Shown here: positions 9,797 through 18,378 of the stretch, piece by piece
Layout of the letters: every line of letters begins with the position of its first letter
Numbering within the stretch: the first letter of the stretch is position 1
Origin: FEB-25 sp963822175
GTDB taxonomy: Bacteria; Chloroflexota; Anaerolineae; Anaerolineales; UBA4823
Length of the DNA: 64,000 bases
Reading direction: 5' to 3'
Assembly (NCBI GenBank): GCA_963822175.1
Contig: CAWGGJ010000003.1
Span: forward strand, 682,001-746,000
The notes under the pieces: generated by a model
What the model was told of the DNA's origin: nothing
Database searches by the model: none
The model's input: only the letters and a program-made list of their open reading frames with translations
Position numbers and translations under genes: made by a program

Positions 9797-10744
9797 TTAG
9801 TTCCCTCCCAGCTCCTGTAATATCTCCTGGGCATTCTGACATAAATCAGCCTCATCACCGCATACTTCCAGGACCTTGTTCATATCCGAGATTGCCATTT
9901 CTGTTGCACCCTGGTTCGCATAGGATAGTCCCCGGTTATAGTATGCAGGTCCATTCCCGGGAATGATCCTGATCACTTCCGTCCAATCCCAGATCGCCTG
10001 ATCGAAATGTTCGAGCTTGAAATGAATTAGGGCGCGATGGAAATGTGCATCGGGCTCGTCTGGATTCAATGCGATCGCTTTATCAAAATCATCCAGCGCA
10101 CGACTGAGATCCCCGGTGTCAAAGTAGGCTAACCCCCGGTTGTAATAAGCTTCGGTATAAGAAGGGTTAATCTGTATCCCCTTTTCATAATCGCTGAAGG
10201 CACGCTCGTAGTCCCTCTGTTCTGCATATAAATTCCCCCGGTTGCAATATGCTTCCACCAGCTCAGGGTTTATCTCCAGCGCACGTCCATAATCACTGAG
10301 CGCCTGTTCCATGTTGCCCTTGTGGAAATAAATGATGCCTCGGTTGTTATATGCCATGGCGAACTCAGGATCAAGCCGGATGGCAAAATCGTATTCTGCC
10401 AAGGCGAGATCGGGCGATCCCTTATGGGCATATTCGATCCCGGCATTGTAGAAATACCCGGCAGCGCTCGTCTTTACTGATGGGATAATATATTTAACCC
10501 CCATTGCAGCTGCCATGATCAATCCTGCCAGCAAGATTGTGACAATAAACATGACCAGGACTTTGTGTTGAGCAGACCAACGAGGTCGGCGGGTTTCAGG
10601 TGTGCCGGCGTTCACCGTGTCTTGAAACGCACTGGCTGGCAATGTACCCATACGCGATGAAGCTTCCAGGGTGTTTTCCCCTGGCAGCAAACTATCATCC
10701 GTCGTGGATGGTTCGGGGTTGTGAGAATTCGGTTCCTGCTCCAT
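9797..10744 (-). CDS. Membrane-anchored tetratricopeptide-repeat protein
   Basis: 315 residues. The ATG at 10744 is chosen because a perfect AGGAGG at 10753-10758 lies eight bases upstream. A Ser/Pro/Glu-rich cytoplasmic N-terminus of about 60 residues is followed by one transmembrane helix ('VLVMFIVTILLAGLIMAAA') and then about six TPR units with the usual 'A..Y.NRG' and 'DPEFA.AYNNRG' helices. This predicts a scaffold outside the membrane for protein-protein contacts. It lies 60 bases downstream of a TPR lipoprotein and probably shares its transcript. Its C-terminal cysteine-containing unit is repeated just after the stop codon. Confidence 0.75.
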   Translation of the reverse strand: MEQEPNSHNPEPSTTDDSLLPGENTLEASSRMGTLPASAFQDTVNAGTPETRRPRWSAQHKVLVMFIVTILLAGLIMAAAMGVKYIIPSVKTSAAGYFYNAGIEYAHKGSPDLALAEYDFAIRLDPEFAMAYNNRGIIYFHKGNMEQALSDYGRALEINPELVEAYCNRGNLYAEQRDYERAFSDYEKGIQINPSYTEAYYNRGLAYFDTGDLSRALDDFDKAIALNPDEPDAHFHRALIHFKLEHFDQAIWDWTEVIRIIPGNGPAYYNRGLSYANQGATEMAISDMNKVLEVCGDEADLCQNAQEILQELGGN

Positions 10745-10803
10745 TTTCATTTCCTCCTCAATGCTCTTCCAGCACAATACTCTACTGCTTTGAACAGCCA
10801 GCC

Positions 10804-13227
10804 TTACCCGCCCGGTTTTGCCGTTACGATGATGCCTTCATCTCCGTCTACATTGGAGCGCTCAACGCTAATTTGAAAACCGCCGAAGGTCGGGGACAGG
10901 TCGGTGACAGGCTTACCCTTGATGACATCCATCCAATCCGCATTTTGCCAGGCGATCACTTTTGCCAGCTCCTGCATGTCGCGGCTGATAGCTCCGACAA
11001 AATACAAAATATGTGAATCCGCATCCTCATCAGAACAGCCCACGATGGTACTGCTGCCGCCCAGGAACTCCTGGCCGGTTCCCAGCAGGGTGAGTTTTAC
11101 CTGGCAGTCACCATCCTGGAAGGTGCCCATTAACCCCGGTTGCCCATCGACCGTGGTTTCCGAAAAGGTATATCCATAATTTTCAAAATCCTCAACCAGG
11201 TAGTCCATGGTGACATTGCCCGGGTACCATGGATCAACCTCCAGCGAGGTTTCTTCATGCCGAATCTCAGCCAGTACCTGCTCCGTGATGGGATTTTCGC
11301 CAGCTTTGAGCGCAGTCACCCACTCCTGGTGCTGGGTTATTTCGTCACCATAATATGTGTCCTTTATATTCAGGGCGTCTTCAAAGTCGCCTGCCGCTTC
11401 GGGATATTTCCCCAGCAACGCATACACCAATCCACGGCTATCCAGGATATAACCGGCGGGGTCATTTTCAACTGCTTCCTCACAGTAAGGCAGGGCTTCC
11501 TCCGGGCGGTTCATCAACCCCAAATCCCAGCACAGGCTATTGAGCGAATCCGCCTGGCGGTAGCCCAGGTCGAGAATGCGGTGTAGATTATCCACCGCCA
11601 GGTCGTACTTCCCAAGTTGTTCATAATCTGCATGCTGCAGGTCATAAACCTGCTGTAGCTGGTCAGGCGTCAGGCTGTATTCCAACATGGCGTCGTAAAG
11701 CAACGCCTCAAACAAATAATATCCAGACCAGTTGAAGTCCTCACCCCGGCTCATCAGCTGGTCAAAAGCCTCACTGGTCATCACGAGCATTCCATCCACG
11801 AAATCACCCGCTGGTGGATTAATCGTTGCAGCCGGTTCAGGCGTGGATGCGGGGGCCGGGGCAGGCGTTTGGGCCATGCCGGCAGGCGCAAATGTACATG
11901 AACCCAGGAGTTCATCCAATTTTTCCTCCACCCGGTTGATCAGCTCTACCTGGGTCAGGTTCTCCCAGGTGGATTTTTCCTCCTGGTGAATAACGGTGTA
12001 AATCGCATCCCTGTTTGCATACACCAGGTAGCCGCGCAACACATCCAGCTGGACCGATCCGGAACCCGAATCTTCGGAGATGAAGGAAGCCTTGGGCAGC
12101 TCTACGACCACCTTCAGCACACCTTGCGAGGCGTCTCCGGGTAGCTCGACCCACTCCTGCTTCACGATATTGAGGTCAGGGTGTTGCTGTTGCAGGGTGG
12201 GCAGGATGGTGCCCTGGAATAAATCGTCCACCGCCGGTCTGGTTTCCTCGCTGCTCGCCACTGGTGCATCCAGCGGGTATTTTTCGACCGCCTGGCCGAT
12301 GTCAAAATCATTGGTAAACACCACTGCCACATGGTCGGGGAAGATGAAGTCATACAGCAGGTCGCCATCGATTCCCTCAAAAGCCAGGTTGCAGGTGAAT
12401 GAATTATCCGGGGAGGTATACCCATTTTCATACGAGTAGGTGCCGAGCGTGGAGGCCAAACCCCACCAGTTGGAGCGGTGGGCACGCTGCATCAGGAAGA
12501 TATCCGTCGTGGCGTCAGTATCCATCACTTCCCCGCTGGTCGTGCCAAAATCAGCAAATTCAGCTTTTAAGCTTTCTGTAGAAGACAAATCCACGTTTTC
12601 CTGTGCTACGAGCCAATCACGCAGCACCTCCAGCTGGGGCTGTAAATAATCACGCGTGGTGGTGATTTCCTGGCCCAGCGCCTTGGCGTCTGACTCACCT
12701 CGCCACCAGCGCTTGCATGCCTGTGAGAGCTCGATCGTCGCCTGGTTGATTTCTGCTTTATATGGGTAATTGGTCCCTGCATCATAAGGATTATTGCCGT
12801 AGTCTAATGAAGATTTGAGGTACCTGAGAATGTGGTGCAGGAGCTGGATGCGGTTATTGGCCTGGTCCCGATCAATCGCCCTCTGCTCGAGCAGCTCGGT
12901 GGAATTTATGAGCTCCTCAGCCACGGTGTCAAGGATATAGAGATACTGGTATGAGCCGATGAGCTCGTCAAGCGTGCCGGCAGGTGTGGGCAAGGGCGTA
13001 GGCGTCGCCGTAGCCGTGGGCGTAAAGGTGGGTGCAGATGTCTGCGTAGGCGTGGGGCTGGGGGTCAATGTGGCAGTGGACGTGGGCCTCAGCGCAGTCT
13101 GCGTTTTATTGATATCGGCGGCAGATTGCGAGGCGGTGGCATCCAGCTCAGCCGCGGATGGTCCGCAGGCAGCCAGGACAGCTGTAAATAATAAAGGTAA
13201 CAGAGAAAGGCCGAACTTCATTTTCAT
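10804..13227 (-). CDS. Large lipoprotein with TPR-like repeats
   Basis: About 807 residues from the ATG at 13227, which has AGGAGA upstream. A lipobox 'AVLAACG' marks a lipid-anchored secreted protein. The mature protein starts with a Thr/Pro-rich linker (TPTPTP-type), has a long region of unknown fold, a second Pro/Ala-rich linker near residue 480, and a block with TPR-like helices ('YDLAVDNLHRILDLGYRQA', 'EAAGDFEDALNIKDTYYGD'), then a C-terminal domain of unknown type. It sits between a membrane regulator gene and a TPR membrane protein. Function unknown; a surface sensor or binding scaffold is plausible. Confidence 0.7.
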   Translation of the reverse strand: MKMKFGLSLLPLLFTAVLAACGPSAAELDATASQSAADINKTQTALRPTSTATLTPSPTPTQTSAPTFTPTATATPTPLPTPAGTLDELIGSYQYLYILDTVAEELINSTELLEQRAIDRDQANNRIQLLHHILRYLKSSLDYGNNPYDAGTNYPYKAEINQATIELSQACKRWWRGESDAKALGQEITTTRDYLQPQLEVLRDWLVAQENVDLSSTESLKAEFADFGTTSGEVMDTDATTDIFLMQRAHRSNWWGLASTLGTYSYENGYTSPDNSFTCNLAFEGIDGDLLYDFIFPDHVAVVFTNDFDIGQAVEKYPLDAPVASSEETRPAVDDLFQGTILPTLQQQHPDLNIVKQEWVELPGDASQGVLKVVVELPKASFISEDSGSGSVQLDVLRGYLVYANRDAIYTVIHQEEKSTWENLTQVELINRVEEKLDELLGSCTFAPAGMAQTPAPAPASTPEPAATINPPAGDFVDGMLVMTSEAFDQLMSRGEDFNWSGYYLFEALLYDAMLEYSLTPDQLQQVYDLQHADYEQLGKYDLAVDNLHRILDLGYRQADSLNSLCWDLGLMNRPEEALPYCEEAVENDPAGYILDSRGLVYALLGKYPEAAGDFEDALNIKDTYYGDEITQHQEWVTALKAGENPITEQVLAEIRHEETSLEVDPWYPGNVTMDYLVEDFENYGYTFSETTVDGQPGLMGTFQDGDCQVKLTLLGTGQEFLGGSSTIVGCSDEDADSHILYFVGAISRDMQELAKVIAWQNADWMDVIKGKPVTDLSPTFGGFQISVERSNVDGDEGIIVTAKPGG

Positions 13228-13372
13228 GGTAGGTTCTCCTCTTGATAAAGAGTATGCCAAAATGAAACTGCCAATACCAGTAGATTAACTGCCAAAAGAC
13301 GCCAACTTTAAATCAAGCAGAGGTATTTGGATTCCAGTCCGAATACCTCTGGAATGTGCAATGATCAATAGC

Positions 13373-15223
13373 TCAGGAAATAGACGCTTCCAATTCCCCC
13401 AGGGTACGTGCCAACGAACGAATTGCCCCACGGCGTGTGCGGTTAAAAGTCCCTTCCGAGATGTACAGCTTCTGCATGATATCGCGGTTGGAAGTCTCCT
13501 CCACGTAGGCCTCCTGCAGGATGAGGTAGGGATGCCATTCACTGGGGATTACCGTGGCAGGCTTTTTAGAATCTGGTTTGAGCTTCTCAATGCTCTCGAG
13601 CAGGATGGCATGCACTGCTTTGCCGCGCTCAAGATGAGTGTTCTTACCCGGTGGGAGATAGGATTGCACCAGCTTCATCCCAGCCAGTGGGTTATCTGCC
13701 AGCATGGAATAATCATTCAAGTGCCTGAGCGCTTCCTCAACATACTCGACTGATACGGAGGAGGGCATTTTCTTTACAGAAATTGTATCAGTCTCCATCA
13801 GCCTGGTTATCTGAGCCAGGTATTGGGTATAGCGTTGTGATATCAGGATCGTCTCACTAATTTCGTCCGCAAATTCCAGTATCTGGTCAACATCCTCAGG
13901 AGCATAATGGATACCATTCATGGGTTGACCCAGCAATAACACCCCCATCTGGTCCACCTCGCCAAAGAGCGGCACCATCAGGGAAGCTTCATCCAGGGGT
14001 GGCGGCAGATGATCGTGCTCCAGGTTCAGGGTATCATCTGTGATCAATTTTGAAATTTCAAATTTATCGAGCGATGAAGTGAACTGGCAGGAAGCTACTT
14101 TCCGGCAGGTTTTATTCTCAATAACCAGGAGCACGCCATATGAGGCTTCCACCGCATTACAAAGAGTCTCCATGGGGTTGATCAAGCTTGCCTCAAGTGC
14201 TCCATTGGTACCCACGTTACGCCAAAGCTGCCTCAATTGAAGGCGGAGCTGTTGCGTTTCGCGGGTATAGAAAAACCGGTCGATGAGCCGATAGATGCCA
14301 GCCATGGAAAAATGTGTGATCACTGCCAAGGCAGGGAACACAGCCAGGATCGCCATGGGTGCATTGTACATCTTGATTAAAGCCAGGCTGAGTGGGATGT
14401 AAATTATAAGCACGATCGCCAGCATGAGCAAATTGTAGAGAAAGTCTTTCTTTATCGTACGTCCTTCCATTAACGCGCTATAGCGTGCCACGCTCCAGCC
14501 GATGATGCCCACAGATATTCCCGCTAATGAGGAGGTGACCAGGATAGGGATGGTCACCATGAAGTATGAAGCTGCGATGGACACAAATCCACCCAGACCC
14601 GCCACCAGGGAAACCCCGGCTAACAACATGAGCTGTTTTCCAGCAATGCTCACGGGGGCACGGCGAGCTGCATAAACCAGGTTCCCCACACTGGTGAAGG
14701 TGATAATCACCAATGCAACTGCAAAGACTGGGTACCACGGCCCTGCATGCAGGCTGTTCAGAAAAAGTACGTTACCGCCCGTTTCTGTAAATAATATTTG
14801 TGCCTTCGCCTGTACAATCGTGGCGATGATGGCGACCAGGTACACCAGCACGATCCTCACCCAGCGCCATGTGGTGATTTTCTGTGGTAACAACAAGACA
14901 GTAACATGGTGCCACAATGCAAAAGCAGGGATGATCGACCATCCCTGCAGCCAATTGTTGTTAGTCCCCGCCAGCGTCTCCTGTGGCCAAAATGGAAAAA
15001 ACCACTGCAACCAGGTCACATTGAGTGTGATAGCCGGGGGTGGATTGATTGCCAACAACACATTCAGGAACATGGCTCCCATGAACCACAGCATCAGGGC
15101 AGTCAGCCAGGCAACGAGGTACCGTGGGCTGCGTGAAATCAGGTATAGCCCGAGCCAGATTGCCAATACCAGCGAGAGTAGATTAATTGCAACAGTCGCG
15201 GCATATAAAAGGTACAAGTTCAC
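13373..15223 (-). CDS. Membrane-embedded one-component regulator (multi-TM, GAF-like, HTH)
   Basis: 616 residues. The first 290 or so contain about eight hydrophobic helices, arranged like the sensory membrane module of some histidine kinases. Residues about 300-450 resemble a GAF-like sensor ('ETLCNAVEASYGVLLVIE', 'LMVPLFGEVDQMGVLLLG'). No kinase H-box or ATP lid is visible. The C-terminus (about 560-616) is a sigma-region-4/LuxR-like helix-turn-helix ('SNRDIMQKLYISEGTFNRT'). This suggests a membrane sensor that contacts DNA directly. The TPR lipoprotein gene follows 145 bases downstream and may be its target or partner. Confidence 0.65.
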   Translation of the reverse strand: MNLYLLYAATVAINLLSLVLAIWLGLYLISRSPRYLVAWLTALMLWFMGAMFLNVLLAINPPPAITLNVTWLQWFFPFWPQETLAGTNNNWLQGWSIIPAFALWHHVTVLLLPQKITTWRWVRIVLVYLVAIIATIVQAKAQILFTETGGNVLFLNSLHAGPWYPVFAVALVIITFTSVGNLVYAARRAPVSIAGKQLMLLAGVSLVAGLGGFVSIAASYFMVTIPILVTSSLAGISVGIIGWSVARYSALMEGRTIKKDFLYNLLMLAIVLIIYIPLSLALIKMYNAPMAILAVFPALAVITHFSMAGIYRLIDRFFYTRETQQLRLQLRQLWRNVGTNGALEASLINPMETLCNAVEASYGVLLVIENKTCRKVASCQFTSSLDKFEISKLITDDTLNLEHDHLPPPLDEASLMVPLFGEVDQMGVLLLGQPMNGIHYAPEDVDQILEFADEISETILISQRYTQYLAQITRLMETDTISVKKMPSSVSVEYVEEALRHLNDYSMLADNPLAGMKLVQSYLPPGKNTHLERGKAVHAILLESIEKLKPDSKKPATVIPSEWHPYLILQEAYVEETSNRDIMQKLYISEGTFNRTRRGAIRSLARTLGELEASIS

Positions 15224-15450
15224 CCCTTCCCCTAATTAAAACACACTAGTGGCAGCCTATGTTATCGGTAAAAGTTGATGGGCATCCCATTCCATCACCA
15301 AAGTGGTAAAAATTGTCGATTTATTTGATTATCATTAGCGGATTGACAGATAAATTATACAACAATTTCAATGGAGGGCTGCTCATTTTTTGATATTTTA
15401 TTCACAATCGGATAAAACAGCCATTAACAAGCCTGTAAGGAGGAATACCG

Positions 15451-15531
15451 TTGACGGATCGCACCAACCGGATGGAATTGCTGGGTTTCGGGAGGAAGAT
15501 CAATCCTCCCTCAACCCAACCTTGTATCTAG
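15451..15531 (+). CDS. Possible 26-residue peptide with a perfect ribosome site
   Basis: A TTG codon at 15451 is preceded by a perfect AAGGAGG (15437-15443) at ideal spacing and opens a frame of 26 codons ending in TAG at 15529-15531. The peptide ends in 'NPPSTQPCI'. No convincing promoter or homologue is known to me. It could equally be a chance frame in a region holding the inverted repeat GGAGGA/TCCTCC at 15491-15509. Confidence 0.25.
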   Translation: MTDRTNRMELLGFGRKINPPSTQPCI

Positions 15532-15540
15532 GATGAAATA

Positions 15541-15572
15541 ACAAAAAAACCGGGACCTCACGGTCCCGGCTA
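15541..15572 (-). terminator. Intrinsic terminator of clpC
   Basis: The stem CCGGGACC/GGTCCCGG with a three-base loop is followed on the minus strand by a run of seven T residues, about 20 bases after the clpC stop. Confidence 0.85.
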
Positions 15573-15590
15573 GGGATTATTTTAGTTCGT

Positions 15591-18089
15591 TTATGCCCCT
15601 TCAGCTGCAGGTTCTACCTCAGCTTCACGGCGCAGCACCACCTCATCCTCGCGGAAATCAACGATGATGATATCTCCGTCCGTGAATGTGCCTGACAACA
15701 AGGCGTCCGACAGGACATCCTCCACCTTCTGCTGAATAACACGTTTGAGGGGACGGGCACCCATTTCAGGGTCATAGCCCAGCTCAGCCAGCTTATCCAG
15801 GGCAAGGGGGGTGGCAATCAGGGAGATATCGTGGTCTTTCAAGCGGTCAGCCACCTTATCCAACTCCAGCTTGACGATCTCCTGGATATCTTCCTTGCTC
15901 AAGGCGCGGAAGACGATCACCGAATCAAGCCGGTTGATGAACTCGGGGCGGAAGACCCTTTTTAGAGAGTCCATCAGTTTTTTGCGCATTTCATCATAGG
16001 CGAGTTTCTCTTCGGTATCTTCGTCCTGTTTGAGAGAGAAACCCAGGGAGGTTTGCCGCTTGATCATATCGGCACCAATATTGGAGGTCATCACCACGAT
16101 GGCGTTGCGGAAGTCCACCTTGCGCCCGCGGGCATCAGAGAGGTGCCCCTCTTCCATGATCTGCAGCAGCATGTTATGCGCTTCAGGGTGGGCCTTCTCC
16201 ACCTCATCAAAGACGACGATCGAATAGGGTCGCCTGCGCAGCGCTTCAGTAAGCTGTCCGGCCTCATCATATCCTACGTAGCCAGGAGGTGCGCCTACCA
16301 ACCGGCTGACGGTATGGCGCTCCATGAACTCCGACATATCCAGCTGGATGAGGGCGTCCTCACTGCCGAACATGAAGCGCGCCAGGGCTTTGGTCAGCTC
16401 CGTCTTGCCCACACCGGTGGGTCCCAGGAACATAAATGAGCCGATCGGGCGACGTGGGTCTTTCAGGCCAGCACGGGCACGGCGAACCGCCTTGGAGATG
16501 GCCTGAATGGCTTCCTCCTGCCCGATGATGTGCTTCTCCAGGTCACTTTCCATCTGCAATAAGCGCTCCGATTCAGCCTGGGCGATCTGCATGACCGGCA
16601 CGCCGGTCCACATAGCTACCACTTCGGCAATGTCTTCCGAGGTGACCGTGGGACTGGTGGCACGATCCCAGCCGGTGCGCAGATAATCTAACTGGCGTTC
16701 AAGCTCATCCATACGCTCCTGGACATCCTGGGCATCATCGGCGCGACCGTCTTCAAGGGCAAGGGCATGGTCCCTGCGCAAGCCCTTCAATTGGGTCATC
16801 AGATCTTTGGCTGTCTTGGCAGCCGGGCTCTTATACATGCGTACACGGGAGGAAGATTCATCGATCAGATCGATGGCCTTATCCGGCAGGAAGCGCTCGG
16901 TGACGTAGCGGGCGGAAAGGTGGGCGGCAGCATCCAGGGCTTCATCTGAAATGGTGAGGCGGTGATGCTCTTCATATGCTGTACGCACCCCGCGCAGGAT
17001 ATCGATGGTCTCATCAATGGTAGGCTCATCCACCATGATGGGCTGGAAACGGCGCTCCAGGGCAGCATCACTTTCAATATACTTGCGGTACTCATCCATG
17101 GTGGTGGCGCCAATGACCTGCAGCTCGCCGCGTGACAGGGCAGGTTTAAGGATGTTGGCAGCATCCACCGATGAGCCAGCTGCACCTGCCCCGACGAGCA
17201 TATGCACCTCATCGATGAACAGGATGGCACCTGAGGATTTCAGCTCGTCGATGACGCGTTTGAGACGCTCCTCGAACTGCCCGCGGTACATGGTGCCGGC
17301 GACCAGCGATCCCACATCCAGCTGCATGACACGCTTGTTCATCAGGGGAGCCGGGACATCATTATCCACGATGCGTTGGGCCAATCCTTCCACGATGGCA
17401 GTCTTGCCCACACCGGGCTCACCGATCAGGGCCGGGTTGTTCTTATTGCGACGGGCGAGGATCTGGATCACCCTTTCGATTTCCATCTGCCGGCCGATCA
17501 CCGGGTCAAGCTTGCTTTCTTCAGCAAGGCTGGTCAGGTCTGTGGCAAGCTGATCGACCATGGGTGTTTTTGCCTTGCTGCCTTCCTTCGAAGCCTGCTC
17601 GGTGGCACCCACCGCGGATCGATGGGCGGGTGTTTCAGCGGATGTTGAGCTGCTTTCATCCAAAACCCTGCGGGTCTGTCGCCGGATCTGCTCAGCTGAG
17701 ACGCCCATTTTCCGCAGCACATCCAAAGCCACCCCTTCACCAAGCTGCACCAGCCCGAGCAACAGGTGCTCGGTACCAATGTAGTGGTGCCCCATCTTAC
17801 GGGCTTCCTCGACGGCATTTTCCAGGGCGCGCTGAACACCTGGCGAAAGGTCCAATTTTGCCGCAGTTGACTGCCCGGTACCAGTAATACGGATGATCAC
17901 TTCCTCCATCCGGGTAGCATCCAAACCAAGCTCGCGCAGCACCCTGCCAGCCACCCCACCTTCTTCTTTCATCAAGCCCAATAACAGATGCTCGGTGCCA
18001 ATATAACTCTGGCGCATTCGCTCTGCTTCCTGGTGTGCCAGGCTGAGTACCCGCCTTGCTCGCTGTGTGAAACGTTCCATTCCAGCCAT
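15591..18089 (-). CDS. clpC: ClpC-type AAA+ unfoldase (Clp protease ATPase subunit)
   Basis: 832 residues. Two N-terminal Clp repeats lie at about 5-145, AAA-1 has Walker A 'GEPGVGKT' at 223-230, a middle domain of moderate length follows (about 405-490), and AAA-2 carries 'GPTGVGKT' in the second half. The acidic C-terminal tail ends in Ala-Glu-Gly-Ala. It unfolds protein substrates and feeds them to ClpP; clpP is not in the window. The ATG at 18089 has GAGGT upstream. The middle domain is the size expected of ClpC rather than the long coiled coil of ClpB. Transcription ends at the hairpin just downstream. Confidence 0.93.
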   Translation of the reverse strand: MAGMERFTQRARRVLSLAHQEAERMRQSYIGTEHLLLGLMKEEGGVAGRVLRELGLDATRMEEVIIRITGTGQSTAAKLDLSPGVQRALENAVEEARKMGHHYIGTEHLLLGLVQLGEGVALDVLRKMGVSAEQIRRQTRRVLDESSSTSAETPAHRSAVGATEQASKEGSKAKTPMVDQLATDLTSLAEESKLDPVIGRQMEIERVIQILARRNKNNPALIGEPGVGKTAIVEGLAQRIVDNDVPAPLMNKRVMQLDVGSLVAGTMYRGQFEERLKRVIDELKSSGAILFIDEVHMLVGAGAAGSSVDAANILKPALSRGELQVIGATTMDEYRKYIESDAALERRFQPIMVDEPTIDETIDILRGVRTAYEEHHRLTISDEALDAAAHLSARYVTERFLPDKAIDLIDESSSRVRMYKSPAAKTAKDLMTQLKGLRRDHALALEDGRADDAQDVQERMDELERQLDYLRTGWDRATSPTVTSEDIAEVVAMWTGVPVMQIAQAESERLLQMESDLEKHIIGQEEAIQAISKAVRRARAGLKDPRRPIGSFMFLGPTGVGKTELTKALARFMFGSEDALIQLDMSEFMERHTVSRLVGAPPGYVGYDEAGQLTEALRRRPYSIVVFDEVEKAHPEAHNMLLQIMEEGHLSDARGRKVDFRNAIVVMTSNIGADMIKRQTSLGFSLKQDEDTEEKLAYDEMRKKLMDSLKRVFRPEFINRLDSVIVFRALSKEDIQEIVKLELDKVADRLKDHDISLIATPLALDKLAELGYDPEMGARPLKRVIQQKVEDVLSDALLSGTFTDGDIIIVDFREDEVVLRREAEVEPAAEGA

Positions 18090-18246
18090 AACAATTACCT
18101 CACTGATTCTTCGATCAGGATATTTTTTATCCGATTGGAGATTTTACCAGAGTTTGCACCCCGCAAATGTATATATTATGTTAACGTCATCTAAGGATGG
18201 AATAAGTAATTATAGAGCTGAATGGCGATGCAATGACCCATGCATA

Positions 18247-18277
18247 GTAAAATTGGCGGTGATTAGACCGCCAATTT
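18247..18277 (-). terminator. Intrinsic terminator downstream of rpsA
   Basis: An 11-base arm AAATTGGCGGT pairs with ACCGCCAATTT around a six-base loop, with a T-rich run on the minus strand, 100 bases after the S1 gene. Confidence 0.7.
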
Positions 18278-18378
18278 ATTAGTTTCTGTCAGATCCTTAC
18301 GGTTATTATAATATCCGGACGTGTCCTCTTAGCTGGCAACAGCCGTGGGTTCTTGCTCCAACTGCGTCGGGTGAAAAC

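Larger units (their letters stand above)
15224..15590. other. Intergenic region between clpC and the membrane regulator
   Basis: Apart from the clpC terminator at the right end and a possible 26-codon plus-strand frame at 15451-15531, the region is AT-rich and shows nothing I can assign. Confidence 0.4.
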
